In this document: positions 56,943-64,000 of the stretch, one piece after another
Layout: every line of letters starts with the position of its first letter
How positions within the stretch are numbered: the first letter of the stretch is position 1
Source of the DNA: Marinomonas foliarum
Lineage (GTDB): Bacteria > Pseudomonadota > Gammaproteobacteria > Pseudomonadales > Marinomonadaceae
NCBI RefSeq assembly: GCF_003337275.1
Contig: NZ_QPJQ01000018.1
Coordinates: 1-64,000, forward strand
DNA length: 64,000 nucleotides
Direction: 5' to 3'
Notes under the pieces: generated by a model
The model's database searches: none
Told to the model about the DNA's origin: nothing
Seen by the model: the letters and a program-made list of their open reading frames with translations, nothing else
Program-made: the position numbers and the translations under genes

Positions 56943-58226
56943 TTAAGCGATGGCTTGCACTACAATCGTTGCAAGAATCAGCATGAAAGCGCCGCCAATT
57001 CGAGATGATATTTGTGCGAAAGGCATTAGTTCCATACGTTTACTTGCCGCAAGAACCGCTACATCACCAGTACCGCCCATGTTAGCCATGCAAAGACCGC
57101 CAGTGATGGCTGCTTCGATAGGGTAGAAGCCCATTAACCAACCGATTAAGCCAGCACCAAACACAGCACCAAGTACGGTAATTAGAACCAACAAGAAGTA
57201 TATTGGAGATAACGCGTTTAGGATTTGGTTTAGATCTGTGTAAGCCACACCAATACCGACTAGTAATGCTGGTGTTAGATTGCCAACAACAAACTTATAC
57301 CAAGAGAAGGCCGCTTGTTCTAATGCTTTTGGCATGATGCCAGACACTTTGATGATCGCAATAGATAGAATCATTAGAGCGTAGGTATGCATACTGATGT
57401 AGTTTGATAGCAAAGTACCAATGAAGTACATACTGACAGCCAATAAAGCGCCAATGCCAAGCGTTGTGACATTCAACCCTGTTATTGTTTGATCTTCTTC
57501 CTCTATTGGTTTTTGACCGCGAATTAGCTGACCATTACCCGTTAGGCTCGGAGCCATCTGGCCGAGTTTATTGAGTAATCCCGCAATAACAATAGCGATC
57601 GCATTACCAATAGCCAATGCCGGAACCATTTGTGACATTAGCGTTTCTGCATTCATGCCTGTCTTTCCAGACATGATTTCAACAAGAGGCACTGCACCAG
57701 CACCCATGCCACCACCCATAATAGGAAGCGCTATTAACATAACGGAGTCGTAAAAGTCTTTGCTCACCAGCATGCCCACTAAGCCTGTGAAGATACAAGC
57801 GAAGAAAGCGGATCCTAAAATAACTGGAATGTATTTTAACGCAGCTTGTTTTAGCGTTTGTGTGTCCATACCGAAAATGGAGCCAGTTACTAGGCTAGCC
57901 ACATAAAATGCTAAGAAACCGCCACTTTTCATGAAGGTTGTTACGTTGCTTTCAGCACTAGAAGGGAATAAACCGCTGTGGAATAAATAAGCAGAGCCAA
58001 AAATGACGACAATAGCACCACCGCCGAAGAACTGATTGATAATGGGGGTTCTGTCCCCAATGTAATTAAGTATGAAACCGATAATAACCATAATGCCTAA
58101 GGCACCGATCATTCCACTGGGCATTTTGCCCGCAAAAGTGGCCAACAAAATAGTAATCGCGGCAATAGCCAATATGATTTTGCTAGTGCGTTGATCGCGC
58201 ACCGTCATAGCATCATTAGTGATCAT
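56943..58226 (-). CDS. 2-hydroxycarboxylate transporter (CitS/CimH/MalP family)
   Basis: A 427-residue membrane carrier with eleven or so helices. The family's two G-G-x-G re-entrant loops are visible (G-G-G-M-G-A-G-A-V-P-L and later A-N-M-G-G-T-G-D-V). Members carry citrate, malate or lactate with Na+ or H+. The longer frame to 58277 lacks support; AGAGAG precedes ATG 58226. The DcuSR-like system 8 kb away could control it, but that is only inference. Confidence 0.9.
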   Translation of the reverse strand: MITNDAMTVRDQRTSKIILAIAAITILLATFAGKMPSGMIGALGIMVIIGFILNYIGDRTPIINQFFGGGAIVVIFGSAYLFHSGLFPSSAESNVTTFMKSGGFLAFYVASLVTGSIFGMDTQTLKQAALKYIPVILGSAFFACIFTGLVGMLVSKDFYDSVMLIALPIMGGGMGAGAVPLVEIMSGKTGMNAETLMSQMVPALAIGNAIAIVIAGLLNKLGQMAPSLTGNGQLIRGQKPIEEEDQTITGLNVTTLGIGALLAVSMYFIGTLLSNYISMHTYALMILSIAIIKVSGIMPKALEQAAFSWYKFVVGNLTPALLVGIGVAYTDLNQILNALSPIYFLLVLITVLGAVFGAGLIGWLMGFYPIEAAITGGLCMANMGGTGDVAVLAASKRMELMPFAQISSRIGGAFMLILATIVVQAIA

Positions 58227-58387
58227 GGTAGACTCTCTTTTTTTTTGCTTGTTTTGATATGCGCCGCAGTCTACCAACCTTCGTTATAAGCGGAAGTTCC
58301 TTTTCTTCTAATGAAACTAAAAAGAGGTTTTGAAACTTTTGTAATGCAGATTATCGTCACGATTTACACAATGACGTAAATTTTGCC

Positions 58388-60106
58388 TTAATCATGAGCC
58401 TCTATCCATAACGTCATTTTTTCTGCTGGCATTGGCCTAGCAATAAAATACCCTTGCCCAAATTGGCAGCCTATTTCTAATAAGGCTTGTTCAATTTCTT
58501 GTGACTCCACGCCTTCCGCAATCAGCTTATAATTAAATGCTTGGCTTAATGCCACGATACAAATCACAATGGATCGATCTTCAGGGTTCGTTAACAGGTT
58601 TTGTACAAAGCTCTTATCGATTTTTAGCGTGTTCAAAGGTAATTGTTTTAAGTAGCTTAGAGACGCATAACCAGTTCCAAAATCGTCTAGCGCCACATGT
58701 ACGCCTAACTTGCTACAGGCTTTTACAACTTCAACTGCATTTTGAATATCAGATATAGATACCGTTTCGAGGATCTCGATTTCTAAGGCTTGAGGCTTTA
58801 CAGTGGGGGCTTGCTCTAGTAATAGAGCAAGGCGTTGGACAAAGTTATTGCTTAGTAAGTGAGCCGGAGCAATATTGACGCTAATTACAAGGTCTGGCAG
58901 GTTCCAGGTTGAATGTTGCTTTAGGGCCTCTTTTAGAACCCATTCACCAATCAAAATACCTGTATTTGGGTGTTCTAATGCTTCTGTAAACGTCTGTGGG
59001 TACAACAAGCCTAGGGTTGGATGATTCCAACGAATTAGGGCTTCAACACCGATGAGTGAGTGTTCTACCATGTCAATTTGGGGTTGGTAATAGAGTTCAA
59101 ATTCGTTTAATTCGACCCCTCGCTCAGCGGCCTGCAGCATGGTTCTGCGATCATACTGGCGTTTCTCTTCATGAGGATCGAAAAACAAAATTTTGTTGTT
59201 GCCGGAGTTTTTGGCTTGATACATGGTTTGATCGGCGCGACGTAATATGGTGTCAGCATCTAGACTATCGTCTGTCACCAAAGCCACACCAATGCTGGCA
59301 GACACCTGTACTTGGCATTCAAATTCTGTCAGCTCAATAGGAGTATTGATTAGGCTGATTAACCTATTCAGGAAGAGGTTACATTCTTTCTTACTAGCAA
59401 TGCCCTTGAGCAGTAAGACAAATTCATCACCACCAATTCTAGACAGGGTGTCCTCTTTGCGGAGTAATTTTTTGAGTCTATCCGCAATGGTAACTAAAAC
59501 ATAGTCACCTGTGTCATGGCCGTAGTTATCGTTGACGGGTTTGAAATTATCCAAATCCAAAAAAGCCACCGCAGCAGGTTCATTATTTTTAACGACCTGT
59601 TGCAAGTTTTCTAATAGAAGTGGTCGGCTGGCTAACCCAGTTAGATTGTCATAATGGGCCATATCGTGAAGCTTTTTCTCTAGCTCTGCACGATGCACTG
59701 AATTGATAATGGCGTGAATGAGTTTGTTGCTCTGTAGCTGACTCTTTAATAAGTAATCACTTGCTCCGAGTCGCATTGCCTCAGCAGCCACTTCTTCATC
59801 GCCTAACCCTGTGACCATGATGACGGCACAATGATTATGCATAGACGTGCGAATATTATCTAAAAGAGTAAGGCCAGAAGTTAATCCCAAACGGTAGTCA
59901 ATAATGACGCAATCAAATTCATTATTGCTTAAATACGCTAAAGATTCTTCGACAGAAACTGCTTCAGACACATGAGTTTTTATATCGGATTTTGACAGCA
60001 TTCTGCGCAGACGCTCGCGATCTACATCATCATCATCAACAATAAGTAGTCTTAACGCGGGCCCTTCGTAGGCTTCTAATAGATCCGTAGCGAATTGTGC
60101 TTCCAT
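58388..60106 (-). CDS. Receiver-GGDEF-EAL c-di-GMP enzyme
   Basis: A 572-residue protein: receiver (about 30-145; Asp in I-I-D-Y), GGDEF domain with intact R-I-G-G-D-E-F and an R-x-x-D inhibitory site five residues before it, and EAL domain with intact G-V-E-A-L-I-R-W and D-D-F-G-T-G. Both synthesis and breakdown of c-di-GMP are possible. TTGGAGT favours ATG 60106 over an upstream frame to 60142. Last gene of a kinase-regulator-enzyme operon. Confidence 0.93.
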   Translation of the reverse strand: MEAQFATDLLEAYEGPALRLLIVDDDDVDRERLRRMLSKSDIKTHVSEAVSVEESLAYLSNNEFDCVIIDYRLGLTSGLTLLDNIRTSMHNHCAVIMVTGLGDEEVAAEAMRLGASDYLLKSQLQSNKLIHAIINSVHRAELEKKLHDMAHYDNLTGLASRPLLLENLQQVVKNNEPAAVAFLDLDNFKPVNDNYGHDTGDYVLVTIADRLKKLLRKEDTLSRIGGDEFVLLLKGIASKKECNLFLNRLISLINTPIELTEFECQVQVSASIGVALVTDDSLDADTILRRADQTMYQAKNSGNNKILFFDPHEEKRQYDRRTMLQAAERGVELNEFELYYQPQIDMVEHSLIGVEALIRWNHPTLGLLYPQTFTEALEHPNTGILIGEWVLKEALKQHSTWNLPDLVISVNIAPAHLLSNNFVQRLALLLEQAPTVKPQALEIEILETVSISDIQNAVEVVKACSKLGVHVALDDFGTGYASLSYLKQLPLNTLKIDKSFVQNLLTNPEDRSIVICIVALSQAFNYKLIAEGVESQEIEQALLEIGCQFGQGYFIARPMPAEKMTLWIEAHD

Positions 60107-60119
60107 AGTGACTCCAAGT

Positions 60120-60545
60120 TCAACGGTTAGGCTCAACAGCATTTCTATAAGCGTCCATTAGCATGGCCAACTTAGCGAATTGTGGTCCAACAGAAGATTT
60201 CACCATATAGCCTGCCACATTATTGTCATAAGCTCGTGAGCGGTCGTTATCATCATTTGAAGTGGTGAGTATAAAAACAACGCTGTCTTGAAGAACTGGG
60301 TCTTCACGTACGTACTCTAAAAATTCAAAGCCATTCATGACGGGCATATTCAAATCTAGCAACACCAAATAGGGGGCTTTTAATGTTCTACTTGGGTGAC
60401 GGTTTTCTAATATTTCTATCGCTGTCTTACCGTGTTCCGCGTAAACAAGGCTAATGTCTGGAGCGACTTTTTTAAGGCTGCGAGTGATGGATTCAGCCGC
60501 AACATCGTCGTCTTCAACAATAAGTACGTTTAGATTTTTAATCAT
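60120..60545 (-). CDS. Single-domain response regulator (Rcp1-like)
   Basis: A 141-residue receiver with E-D-D-D near 11-14, the phosphoacceptor in L-L-D-L-N-M-P and no output domain. It is of the Rcp1 type that pairs with phytochrome-like kinases. It overlaps the kinase gene by 8 bases and stands 13 bases before the GGDEF-EAL gene, so it may be an intermediate or a sink for phosphate. Confidence 0.9.
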   Translation of the reverse strand: MIKNLNVLIVEDDDVAAESITRSLKKVAPDISLVYAEHGKTAIEILENRHPSRTLKAPYLVLLDLNMPVMNGFEFLEYVREDPVLQDSVVFILTTSNDDNDRSRAYDNNVAGYMVKSSVGPQFAKLAMLMDAYRNAVEPNR

Positions 60546-62043
60546 GGGTATCCTTCCTTAAAAACCGTGGCCACCATACATGAAACGTGACGCCTCTTTG
60601 TGTTGTATTTGCTTCAACACTAATGCGCCCACCATGTGTTTCAACTAGGCGCCGACTAACAGATAGTCCTATGCCTGTGCCACTGCGTTCGTTAGACGTT
60701 ACCGTTTGGAATAAGCGAAAAATGCGTGAAAAAGCCGCTTCTGGAATACCTGGCCCATCATCAGAGACTGAGAAATGACAAAGGTTATTCTCAGCAACAC
60801 AGCGGATGGATATATTGCCAGTGTCTTGATCATGGTGTTTGATGGCATTGCTGATTAGGTTGCGAATAACGGTTTCGAGAGGTGTCCAAGTAGATGTGAA
60901 ATGCTCTAGATGGATGTCTCTAGTAACGGATATCCCTTCTGGAATAGGGAGTAGTTCAAATATATTGTCTAGCAGTGTATTTACATCGATTTCTTGTGTA
61001 TTCGACTCTATCTTTCCTGCCCTCGCATAAGTTAGTAGATTGTCAATTAACTGTTCCATGCGTTCAATTCGAACCTCTATTCTGTTGAGGTTTCGTGTAA
61101 CATCTGGAATAGCATCAGGCCCTAAATCTTCTTTTACCCACTCCAATAAGTCCGCAATACCTCGAAGTGGTGATCGCAAATCATGGGACGCAACATAGGT
61201 AAATTCTTCTAAATTGGTATTGGTTTCACGCAATTCCTGTTCTAAGCGTTTGCGCTTTGTGATATCCAATAGGGAAACCAGCACTAATTCATTGTTTTCT
61301 TCGTCTTCAAAAGGGCTGAGTCCAATTTCCACAGGAAATTCTCTTCCATCCTTATGAAGGGCTGTAAGGTCGCGACCTACACCCATCATTCGTGGGGTTG
61401 GACTTTGGTGAAAGGTCTGACGTAAATGACCGTGATGTTCGCGATAACGCTGCGGTAGAAGCATGTCCATCGATTGGTTAATGAGCTCCTCTGATGTATA
61501 GCCAAAAGACTGGCAAAGTGCGCTGTTTGTTAAGCGAATAATGCCTTTAGCATCAATGAGCAATACTCCATGAGGCGCACCCTGAATTGAGCTTTGGAAC
61601 ATATGACTTGCTCGTTGTCTCGTTGTTAAGTCGATCAGGGTGGCTAAAACAACAGTTTGTCCATTTTGTATTATTGGGTTCAGTCCAATTTCTATTGGGA
61701 TGTGTTCTCCGTCTTTCTTGCGAGCGTATAAAGCTTGCCCAACGCCCATTTGGCGCTTACGAGGATGCTCGAAAAACTGCCGCATAAAATCTTTGTGCTT
61801 TTTTCTGAATTCCGCAGGCAGCAACATATTAATGTCTACGTTAAGTAGTTCGTCGTAGGAATAACCGAGAATATCAATAAGGGAGTCATTGACAAAAAGG
61901 ATGCGTGCGTCGGTATTTACAACCATGGCTCCCATAGGTAAACAAGTAACTAATTGTTTTAAAAAAACTTCATCCCTTAACGGGCTATTTGGTAGATCGG
62001 TTCTACCATCTTCAACTTCAGTATGATCCATCATGTATTCCAT
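60538..62043 (-). CDS. Soluble PAS-PAS sensor histidine kinase
   Basis: A 501-residue kinase without membrane helices. Two PAS domains (about 25-145 and 150-270), each holding the same R-K-x6-G-V-G-x-x-L-x-A-x-x-K-D-G block, are followed by HisKA (A-S-H-D-L-R-S-P-L-R-G) and ATPase (N-L-I-S-N-A; G-T-G-I-G-L-S-V). The HisKA resembles that of bacteriophytochromes but no chromophore domain is present. First gene of the operon. Confidence 0.9.
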   Translation of the reverse strand: MEYMMDHTEVEDGRTDLPNSPLRDEVFLKQLVTCLPMGAMVVNTDARILFVNDSLIDILGYSYDELLNVDINMLLPAEFRKKHKDFMRQFFEHPRKRQMGVGQALYARKKDGEHIPIEIGLNPIIQNGQTVVLATLIDLTTRQRASHMFQSSIQGAPHGVLLIDAKGIIRLTNSALCQSFGYTSEELINQSMDMLLPQRYREHHGHLRQTFHQSPTPRMMGVGRDLTALHKDGREFPVEIGLSPFEDEENNELVLVSLLDITKRKRLEQELRETNTNLEEFTYVASHDLRSPLRGIADLLEWVKEDLGPDAIPDVTRNLNRIEVRIERMEQLIDNLLTYARAGKIESNTQEIDVNTLLDNIFELLPIPEGISVTRDIHLEHFTSTWTPLETVIRNLISNAIKHHDQDTGNISIRCVAENNLCHFSVSDDGPGIPEAAFSRIFRLFQTVTSNERSGTGIGLSVSRRLVETHGGRISVEANTTQRGVTFHVWWPRFLRKDTHD

Positions 62044-62204
62044 ATATCAAGAAGGTGCTCTTTATATTGATAGACTAAAATTGATAGGACGGCAATTAAG
62101 TAAGCATTGATTTTTGTAAGTGTGGGAAGGAGTTAGGTGGTTTTTGTTGCTTTCTATAACGGTAGGGGCAGTGCCTGGCGAAGACAAAAAAACATCTTGA
62201 AAAG

Positions 62205-62232
62205 CGCTTCCTTATTGTTTAATAAGGAAGCG
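62205..62232 (-). terminator. Terminator-like hairpin after the GntR-family gene
   Basis: A perfect 12-bp stem (CGCTTCCTTATT with its complement) and four-base loop, 10 bases after the stop. On the minus strand it is followed by CTTTTC and, later, T7. Confidence 0.7.
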
Positions 62233-62242
62233 GCTAGAAGCT

Positions 62243-63022
62243 CTACTCGTTGATAGGTAGTTGTACTGGGTTAGTGCTAAAAAGGTAGCCATCAAAATTA
62301 GGATCTTGATGCTCAGACAATAGCATTAAGGTGTCTTTAACATTCTCTAAGTGTCGCCACATTGCCATACGAGCAACATCAGGCTTCTTTTGTTGAATCG
62401 CAAGAAGGATATTCTCATGATCAATAAGCCACTTCTTTCGATATGCCTGATCGATGATGTGGGAATGAAGTTGCTTCCACATCGGGCTATTTTCACGGCG
62501 TTCCCAGAGTGTTTCTACTAAGTCGACTAACACGCTATTTTGTGTTGCTTCGGCAATGGCCAAATGAAACAGCTTATCTGCAACATGATTTTCGTCGGCA
62601 GTATCTATACTCTGTTTTTCCAGCTCTAGCGCGTCGCGCATTTTGAGAATGTCTTTCTTGGTTGCCTGGGTAGCTGCAAATTCTGCTACATGACTTTCAA
62701 GCAACTGCCTTGCTTGCATCATTTCAAACGGACCAACATCATCCTTATCTAAGGATTCTTCAAATCGATCGGTCGATTTAATACTGGTAGGCTGTTTTAA
62801 GAGATAAACACCGCTACCTTTACGAACTTCAACCACCTCCATCAGTTCAAGCATAATCAATGCTTCGCGGAGTAAGGTTCTGCTCACGCCTAATTGCTCA
62901 GCGATATCGCGTTCGGGTGGTAAACGGTCTCCAATCTGATATCTGCCTTTCCTAAGTTCCTCGTATAACTTAAGTCCTACCTCTTGGTAAAGGCGCTTTG
63001 GTTTTACAAGACTGTTTATCAT
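62243..63022 (-). CDS. FadR/GntR-family regulator, ExuR/UxuR-like
   Basis: A 259-residue repressor. Winged helix-turn-helix (about 15-80) with R-L-P-P-E-R-D-I-A-E and S-R-T-L-L-R-E-A-L-I-M-L-E, very like ExuR/UxuR of E. coli, followed by an FCD ligand-binding domain. ExuR and UxuR respond to hexuronates, so with the adjacent TRAP protein a role in sugar-acid uptake is likely. Confidence 0.87.
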   Translation of the reverse strand: MINSLVKPKRLYQEVGLKLYEELRKGRYQIGDRLPPERDIAEQLGVSRTLLREALIMLELMEVVEVRKGSGVYLLKQPTSIKSTDRFEESLDKDDVGPFEMMQARQLLESHVAEFAATQATKKDILKMRDALELEKQSIDTADENHVADKLFHLAIAEATQNSVLVDLVETLWERRENSPMWKQLHSHIIDQAYRKKWLIDHENILLAIQQKKPDVARMAMWRHLENVKDTLMLLSEHQDPNFDGYLFSTNPVQLPINE

Positions 63023-63099
63023 GGCGTTCTACTTTAGTTTTTCTAATACAGTGTGAGATTAGAGGTCGATAGATTGAAAAGATGAGGCTGTAAAAAGTA

Positions 63100-63139
63100 A
63101 GCGACTCTCATCTGGTTTTAATGCCTAATAAGAGTCGCT
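63100..63139 (-). terminator. Hairpin after the TRAP binding-protein gene
   Basis: AGCGACTCT and AGAGTCGCT (9 bp) with a 22-base loop, then TACTTTTT on the minus strand, 10 bases after the stop. The loop is long, so this may be a weak terminator. Confidence 0.5.
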
Positions 63140-63148
63140 GGATTTTGC

Positions 63149-64000
63149 TTATTTGTCGAGTGCTTTTATCGCCTTAACATAAGACGAAATTACCGGATTC
63201 TCTGCTGCTTCTTTGTGCATTGGAGCAACGGCGTTGATAAAGGCATCTTTATTTACTTCAAGAACTTCTACGCCCATTTTAGTGGCTTTTTTCATTTCTT
63301 CTGCTGTGTACTCAGCCCAAAGTGTTTTCATGAAGGCTGTTGCGTCTTTACCCGCAGCAATCACGGCTTCTTTGTTATCAGCAGACAACTTTTCCCATGT
63401 AGTGGCACTAATTACCAATACATCAGGGATCATAGCATGCTCATCTTGGGTGTAATATTTAGCCACTTCACCATGGCGGTAAGTCGTTACAGCACCTATG
63501 TTGTTTTCCGCACCATCAACCACGCGCTGTTGTAGCGCTGTGTATAACTCACCAAATGGAAGTGGTGTTGGAGATGCACCCATTAGTTCCATCATCTTAA
63601 TAGCGCTTGGGCTTGGTTGAACGCGAATTTTCATGCCTTTCAAATCAGCAGGGGTGCGAACAGGTTTCGTTGTATAGAAGTTACGAGAGCCTGCGTCAAA
63701 ATAAGCCACACCGACGAAACCATATTTCTCAGAAGAGCGTAAGATTTTCTGACCAACATCGTCGCTTTCTAAAGCGCGATAGAAGTGTTCGCGGTCTCTA
63801 AAGATATAGGGAATATTGAAAGCACCGTAGGCTGGGTCGAATGACTCAAGTTCACTGGCGTTTGATTTCGCCATGTCTAGCGCACCACTTTGTAATAACT
63901 CCAAAGACTCACGTTGTGTACCTAATTGACCATTTGGGTAAACTCGTACTTTTAGATCTCCATCAGACTTCTCTTTAACTTCATCAGCAAAGAATTTTAG
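63149..64000 (-). CDS. TRAP transporter substrate-binding protein, DctP family (5' end outside)
   Basis: The last 283 codons of a periplasmic binding protein; the frame stays open to the window edge, so start and signal peptide are missing. The family blocks are seen: Y-P-N-G-Q-L-G-T-Q-R-E, the R-V-Q-P-S-P binding Arg region and G-E-L-Y-T-A-L-Q-Q-R-V-V-D-G-A-E-N-N. It gives a solute to the DctQM permease, expected outside this window. Hexuronate or related sugar acid is a guess from the ExuR-like neighbour. Confidence 0.9.
   Translation of the reverse strand, partial: LKFFADEVKEKSDGDLKVRVYPNGQLGTQRESLELLQSGALDMAKSNASELESFDPAYGAFNIPYIFRDREHFYRALESDDVGQKILRSSEKYGFVGVAYFDAGSRNFYTTKPVRTPADLKGMKIRVQPSPSAIKMMELMGASPTPLPFGELYTALQQRVVDGAENNIGAVTTYRHGEVAKYYTQDEHAMIPDVLVISATTWEKLSADNKEAVIAAGKDATAFMKTLWAEYTAEEMKKATKMGVEVLEVNKDAFINAVAPMHKEAAENPVISSYVKAIKALDK

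Noticed and set aside
46879-58226. Firm assignment of the 2HCT transporter as target of the DcuSR-like system
   Set aside because: Both deal with carboxylates, but they are 8 kb apart with unrelated genes between, and no shared site was found.

Overview
The window looks like chromosomal DNA of a marine gammaproteobacterium of the Oceanospirillales, most like Marinomonas. This is inferred from gene content and order (gltA divergent from sdhCDAB-sucAB-lpd-sucCD, a Lap adhesin-secretion module, an assimilatory nitrate cluster with nasTS, a 2-hydroxycarboxylate transporter, a TRAP system) and from moderate, slightly AT-rich base use; no marker gene settles it. Nearly all is ordinary chromosomal coding sequence. 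I see no rRNA, tRNA, CRISPR array, insertion sequence or prophage.

Layout. 0.1-1.3 kb: two complementary bacterioferritin subunits facing bfd, with Fur-box-like sites. 1.5-4.7 kb: DsbA-like oxidoreductase, Tag-like DNA glycosylase, an unusual PdxJ, a DTW-domain tRNA modifier and DUF1244. 4.7-12.3 kb: lapG-lapD, a small conserved protein, lapB-lapC and a LuxR-type regulator that carries a G8 tract. 12.4-26.7 kb: a complete assimilatory nitrate regulon, nasT-nasS, nrtABC, an FAD oxidoreductase, nirBD, nasA, a ybiB-like gene and mobA. It has three sigma-54 promoters, two NtrC-like sites and two terminator-controlled leaders of the kind bound by ANTAR proteins such as NasT. 26.7-30.7 kb: DUF3108, purN-purM, DUF2066 and a CxxC protein. 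30.7-44.3 kb: the TCA block, in which SucB has two lipoyl domains instead of one. 44.3-46.5 kb: a CWC-type protein, L-2-hydroxyglutarate oxidase and a lipoprotein. 46.5-49.2 kb: a DcuSR/CitAB-type two-component system with a third gene of unknown role. 49.3-56.6 kb: an RND efflux pair, a MipA-type porin and an OmpR/QseBC-type system whose response regulator is broken by one in-frame stop. 56.9-58.2 kb: a 2HCT-family organic-acid transporter. 58.4-62.0 kb: a three-gene phosphorelay ending in a GGDEF-EAL enzyme. 62.2-64.0 kb: an ExuR-like regulator and a TRAP binding protein cut by the window edge.

How the parts work together. Nitrate enters through NrtABC, is reduced by NasA (with electrons probably from the stand-alone FAD protein), then by NirBD to ammonium; MobA makes the cofactor. 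NtrC/sigma-54 would report nitrogen limitation and NasS-NasT nitrate, the latter acting on the two leader terminators. LapD would hold LapG at high c-di-GMP so that an adhesin exported by LapBC (with a TolC-like pore and adhesin encoded elsewhere) stays on the surface. No wholly unknown system stands out. The strongest leads are the paired leader switches, the G8 tract beside the Lap genes, the nonsense-interrupted regulator, the double-lipoyl SucB and the third gene of the DcuSR-like operon.
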